Source: Ctena decussata
Lineage: Eukaryota; Mollusca; Bivalvia; Lucinida; Lucinidae
Assembly: GCA_963989385.1 (NCBI GenBank)
Contig: OZ022511.1
Location: forward strand, 31,862,503-31,926,502
Direction of reading: 5' to 3'
DNA length: 64,000 bases
Position 1 is the stretch's first letter; each line of letters starts with the position of its first letter. The position numbers and the translations under genes were made by a program. Below are positions 1 to 64,000 of this stretch, piece after piece. The notes below the pieces were generated by a model that was not told the origin of the DNA, did not search any database, and worked only from the letters and a program-made list of their open reading frames with translations.

Positions 1-334
1 CACTGACTTTTACCCATGGAAAGTACGGGCATTTGGCACAAACTCTGAGAATATGACACAGTCTAGTTTGCCAACTGGCATATTTCTTTATGTAAAAAAT
101 GTTTACCCAAAAAAAGAAGTCGACTGACAGCTGAGTACATGCAATACAGGTATTGAAGAATGAAGATGACAGTTTTCATCTCAAAAGCAGTGATGTGTAG
201 GCACATGTAACTCACAATATCGCCCGTTTACCTATCTACTGCATGTACAAACATTTAGTTTTATTTAGACCTGTAATTCATAGACGCAATTTGCATATTC
301 AAGCCCAGCATGGCAGAAACGACAAACAATCCAC

Positions 335-535
335 AGAGCTCTAGATAAGATGGCGTATTTGATGATAATTAAAGATAATTTTTCTTATTTCTCATCGAAA
401 CCATATGTTGTGACCCCTCAACTGAACCGTCTCGTCGAGACGGTTCAGATGAGGGGTCACAACATACGTTTTTATGCAGAATTAACAAAAATTATCCCTA
501 ATTATCACCAAATACGCCCTCTTATCTAGAGCTCT
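335..535. mobile_element. Palindromic MITE family B, copy 1
   Basis: About 200 bp between agagctctagataag and cttatctagagctct. The core (about 403-478) is a nearly perfect palindrome around gaaccgtctcgtcgagacggttc, with 'atgttgtgacccctc' on one arm and its complement on the other. As RNA it would fold into one long hairpin. Confidence 0.85.
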
Positions 536-858
536 GAATACAGTCAAACAGCTTCATATCCCATGCGGTCAGGATCTATGTTGCTTGAGTAAATTGGAGT
601 TTGCAGGCACAATCACTTATGTTTTCCTAACTTGATTTCCACTTCAATTTACTGCAAGAACATGCAACAGACAGAAACACTTTTCCTTAATACTTTCATC
701 GTGGTTACATTTTTTTCTGTGTAAAAAAAGCTCCAGAAGTCCTATACTTCAATTTTGAGGTTTATATTGCAAATCGGCGAGGTAAGATGGATAGGAAATA
801 AGTCTGCATGAAACCACAGGTGAGATGGCTGTTACATGACTACTGCTCACTATCATGA

Positions 859-61990
<61,132 letters not shown>

Positions 61991-62000
61991 TAGAGTTTAA

Positions 62001-62234
62001 GGTGTATGGATACACCCCATGTTTTCCACCATTTTTGCGAAGGGAAACTACTTTTGTGACTTCCTGTCTGCTTCCATGAAGCCCTTCAAAACTGGGGTCG
62101 ACTCTTAAAGGAAAGAATTTGCTCCTAGCGGAGCAAATTCTTTCCTTTAAGAGTTGACCTTCACTAAGAAGGGAAGAAAAAATAGAAATGACGAAATGAC
62201 AGAATTGCTTCCCTTGAAAGTGTACCCATCCACC
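62001..62234. mobile_element. TTAA-flanked MITE (family E), complete, next to the LZTR1 stop
   Basis: The TTAA duplicates are at 61997-62000 and 62235-62238. TIRs are ggtgtatggatacac on the left and gtgtacccatccacc on the right. The central palindrome gactcttaaaggaaagaatt... / ...aattctttcctttaagagtt is at 62099-62157. This is the best-preserved family member. The TTAA target suggests a piggyBac-type source. Confidence 0.88.
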
Positions 62235-62443
62235 TTAAAAGGCTATAATTAGGGTCCATTTAAAGGCGTAGTGCTATATGTGAATAGCGTTAGTTTGAGA
62301 TTAAACTTAAAGGCATAGAAGGAAAATGAACATTTTAATGCTCTTGTCTCATTTGGTACACTAAACTTCTTTCTCAGTGGAATATACAGCAAATGAGGTT
62401 TAGTAAGCCATTTAAATTATGAAAGCTACACTACCATCAACAA

Positions 62444-62689
62444 ATGAGTGGCGGTACCACAAAACGAACAAAGTGGGATGTGTACTCAGCAAATATTCAG
62501 ATCAGCCTTGGTGTTTGCCCAGTCGGTTCAAAGTCTTTGCTCGGTTCTTTAAAGGTAGCTAAGGGTCTAAACTGTCTCTGTACGGACAGCGAAGGCTCCG
62601 ATCAGACAGGGGGATGCCAAGGCCAATCTGAGTTTTCACTGGCAGCACATGCCACTTTGCTGATTTTGTCGTGTCATAGCTCAAATGAG
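62444..62689. mobile_element. Palindromic MITE family C copy in the 3' flank
   Basis: atgagtggcggtaccacaaa faces gattttgtcgtgtcatagctca, with decayed inner inverted repeats. Confidence 0.75.
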
Positions 62690-62982
62690 CCACAAGATGC
62701 ACAATTGGTGCCAAATGCATGTGCCAGCAACGAAGGCTTAGACTGCATCTGCACAGTCTGAACAAAATCTTCACTATTTGCACAGTTCATGTATGGCCTC
62801 TATGGAATTGGAGAAACAAAACAAAGGCTGCAACTAGACTGCAGGGTTCACTGATTGGTTCGAGTTGTGGCTGTCTGCAAATATGTTAAGCCACCTTTTT
62901 GACACGATGCTGCCAAATTTGTCAAGTGAGTAGATGTTTTGCTTGCTTGCTAACAGTCCAGGCTCTGTTCAGACTTGGGAGC
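62690..62982. other. 3' flank without recognised gene
   Basis: Contains a weak inverted segment (gcaacgaaggcttagactgc / gcacagtctgaacaaaatct) and nothing that looks coding. Confidence 0.4.
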
Positions 62983-63183
62983 AGTGCTTCTGATAAGAGT
63001 TGGTACTGAGGATAGTTCAAAGATAATTTTTGTTATTTCTCAACGAAAACATACATTGTGACCCCTCATTAGAACTGTCATGGTGAGACGGTTCTAATGA
63101 GGGGCCACAAAGTATGTTATTATGGAGAAATATGGAAAATTATCCCTAAATCATCCCTGTTACCCCTTCTTATCTGGAGCACT
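62983..63183. mobile_element. Palindromic MITE family B, copy 11
   Basis: Ends are gtgcttctgataag and cttatctggagcac; the core is gaactgtcatggtgagacgg. It is followed after about 10 bp by a truncated copy. Confidence 0.8.
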
Positions 63184-63192
63184 GGACTTGGG

Positions 63193-63330
63193 AGCAGTGC
63201 ACCAGATAAGAAGGTTATATATTTAGGGATAATTTTCCTTCTTACTCAATAAAAACATACATGTATGTTGTGACCCCTCACCAAGATGGTTCTTTTGTGG
63301 GGGGTCACAACATATGTTTTGTTGTGAAAT
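63193..63330. mobile_element. Palindromic MITE family B, truncated copy 12
   Basis: Starts agtgcaccagataagaagg, keeps 'tatgttgtgacccctcacc' and 'ggggggtcacaacatatg', then loses the right end. It forms a near-tandem pair with copy 11. Confidence 0.65.
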
Positions 63331-63565
63331 CAGATCATCCATCTTTATTTCTACAACTTGACAAAATGCACATGACATTACATATATGGTACAAGCTATG
63401 TTATTTCAATTTACAGGGTATCATTTGCATTAACATCAACCATTAATTTCTTTGTTTTCATTGATTGGAATAGACACATTATTGTTCAAAGCTTGGTGCA
63501 TTGATATGAGGAAACTTGTCCTTAAAAGTGTACAGTCATTAATGGGCTATAAGATGATTTTTTGT

Positions 63566-64000
63566 TGCACCTGCTTTAGCAGGGTGCGATATAGGAGTTC
63601 ACTTTTCCGTCCGTTTGTCAGTCATTCCGTCCGTCCGTCGGTCCACAATTACCTCGACCCTAGTGTTTAAGTCCATTTCTCTCAAACTATGATACCTACA
63701 ATCATGAAACCTGGTATAAAGTTTCTTCGTAGAGTGTTCTCAAGGAATGTTTCACCTTTTGCTACCCTTGACCTATATTTCAAGCTCTGCTGACTGCGTA
63801 AAATTCAGTGTCCAAAATTACCTTGACTCTAGTGTTTAAGTCCATTTCTCTCAAACTATGATACCTACAATCGTCAAACCCGGTATAAAGTTTCTTCATA
63901 GAATGTTCTCAAGGAATGTTGCACTTTTTACTAACCTTGACCTATATTTCATGCTCTGCTGACTTCGTAAAATTTAATGTCCAAAATTACCTCGACCCTA
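63566..64000 (+). mobile_element. Helentron/HINE-like element, family U, cut by the window end
   Basis: The 5' end is cacctgctttagcagggtgcgata, with a CCGTCC tract at 63607-63645. Two core repeats of about 190 bp each begin 'ttacctcgaccctagtgttt'. The 3' end lies outside the window. Confidence 0.78.

Overview
This window is animal nuclear DNA, almost certainly from a bivalve mollusc and probably a heterodont clam or its relatives. The evidence is one large intron-rich gene, dense CCGTCC (ACGG)-tract repeat elements of the kind described in bivalves (pearl/DTC84-type), tRNA-derived SINEs, and fold-back MITEs whose ends resemble ones I know from heterodont bivalves. The species is not identified.

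One host gene spans the window on the + strand: the orthologue of LZTR1, the Kelch-BTB-BACK adaptor of the CUL3 ubiquitin ligase that targets RAS-family GTPases. Nineteen exons (945 to 61990) could be placed from GT/AG borders and protein similarity. They join in one open frame of 714 residues plus a stop codon. The N-terminal coding exon or exons lie upstream of the window. No second host gene was recognised. Exon 4 has two broken partial copies beside it.

Over 95% of the window is intron, and much of it is mobile DNA. (1) About twenty Helentron/HINE-like non-autonomous elements or fragments are present. Most show a hairpin at the 5' end, a CCGTCC tract, a core of 145-310 bp tandem repeats, a 3' inverted copy of the 5' subterminal motif, a short 3' hairpin, and an end near CTAGTT or CTTGTT. 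All those that can be oriented point the same way as LZTR1. (2) Palindromic MITE families recur 2-12 times each. (3) A 3.1 kb pogo/Tigger element (16604-19713) has an uninterrupted 567-residue DDD transposase. Two short pogo-like MITEs are also present. (4) A 1.44 kb element with 26 bp TIRs and TA target sites lies at 38111-39550. (5) There are two tRNA-head SINE families. Elements are nested up to three deep.

Layout: 1-16 kb, exons 1-6, with a large nested Helentron block at 6.2-11.7 kb and the exon 4 duplication; 16-20 kb, Tigger inside a Helentron-like element; 21-35.7 kb, exons 7-8 and a 12.3 kb intron of repeats; 35.7-42 kb, last Kelch exon and first BTB domain; 42-50.4 kb, an 8.6 kb intron of nested elements; 50.4-62 kb, BACK1, BTB2 and BACK2; 62-64 kb, 3' flank with MITEs. 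The most unusual signals are arrays of nuclear-receptor-type and RFX-type binding motifs carried by the core repeats, the uniform strand of the Helentron-like elements, and a precise empty site for one nested insertion.
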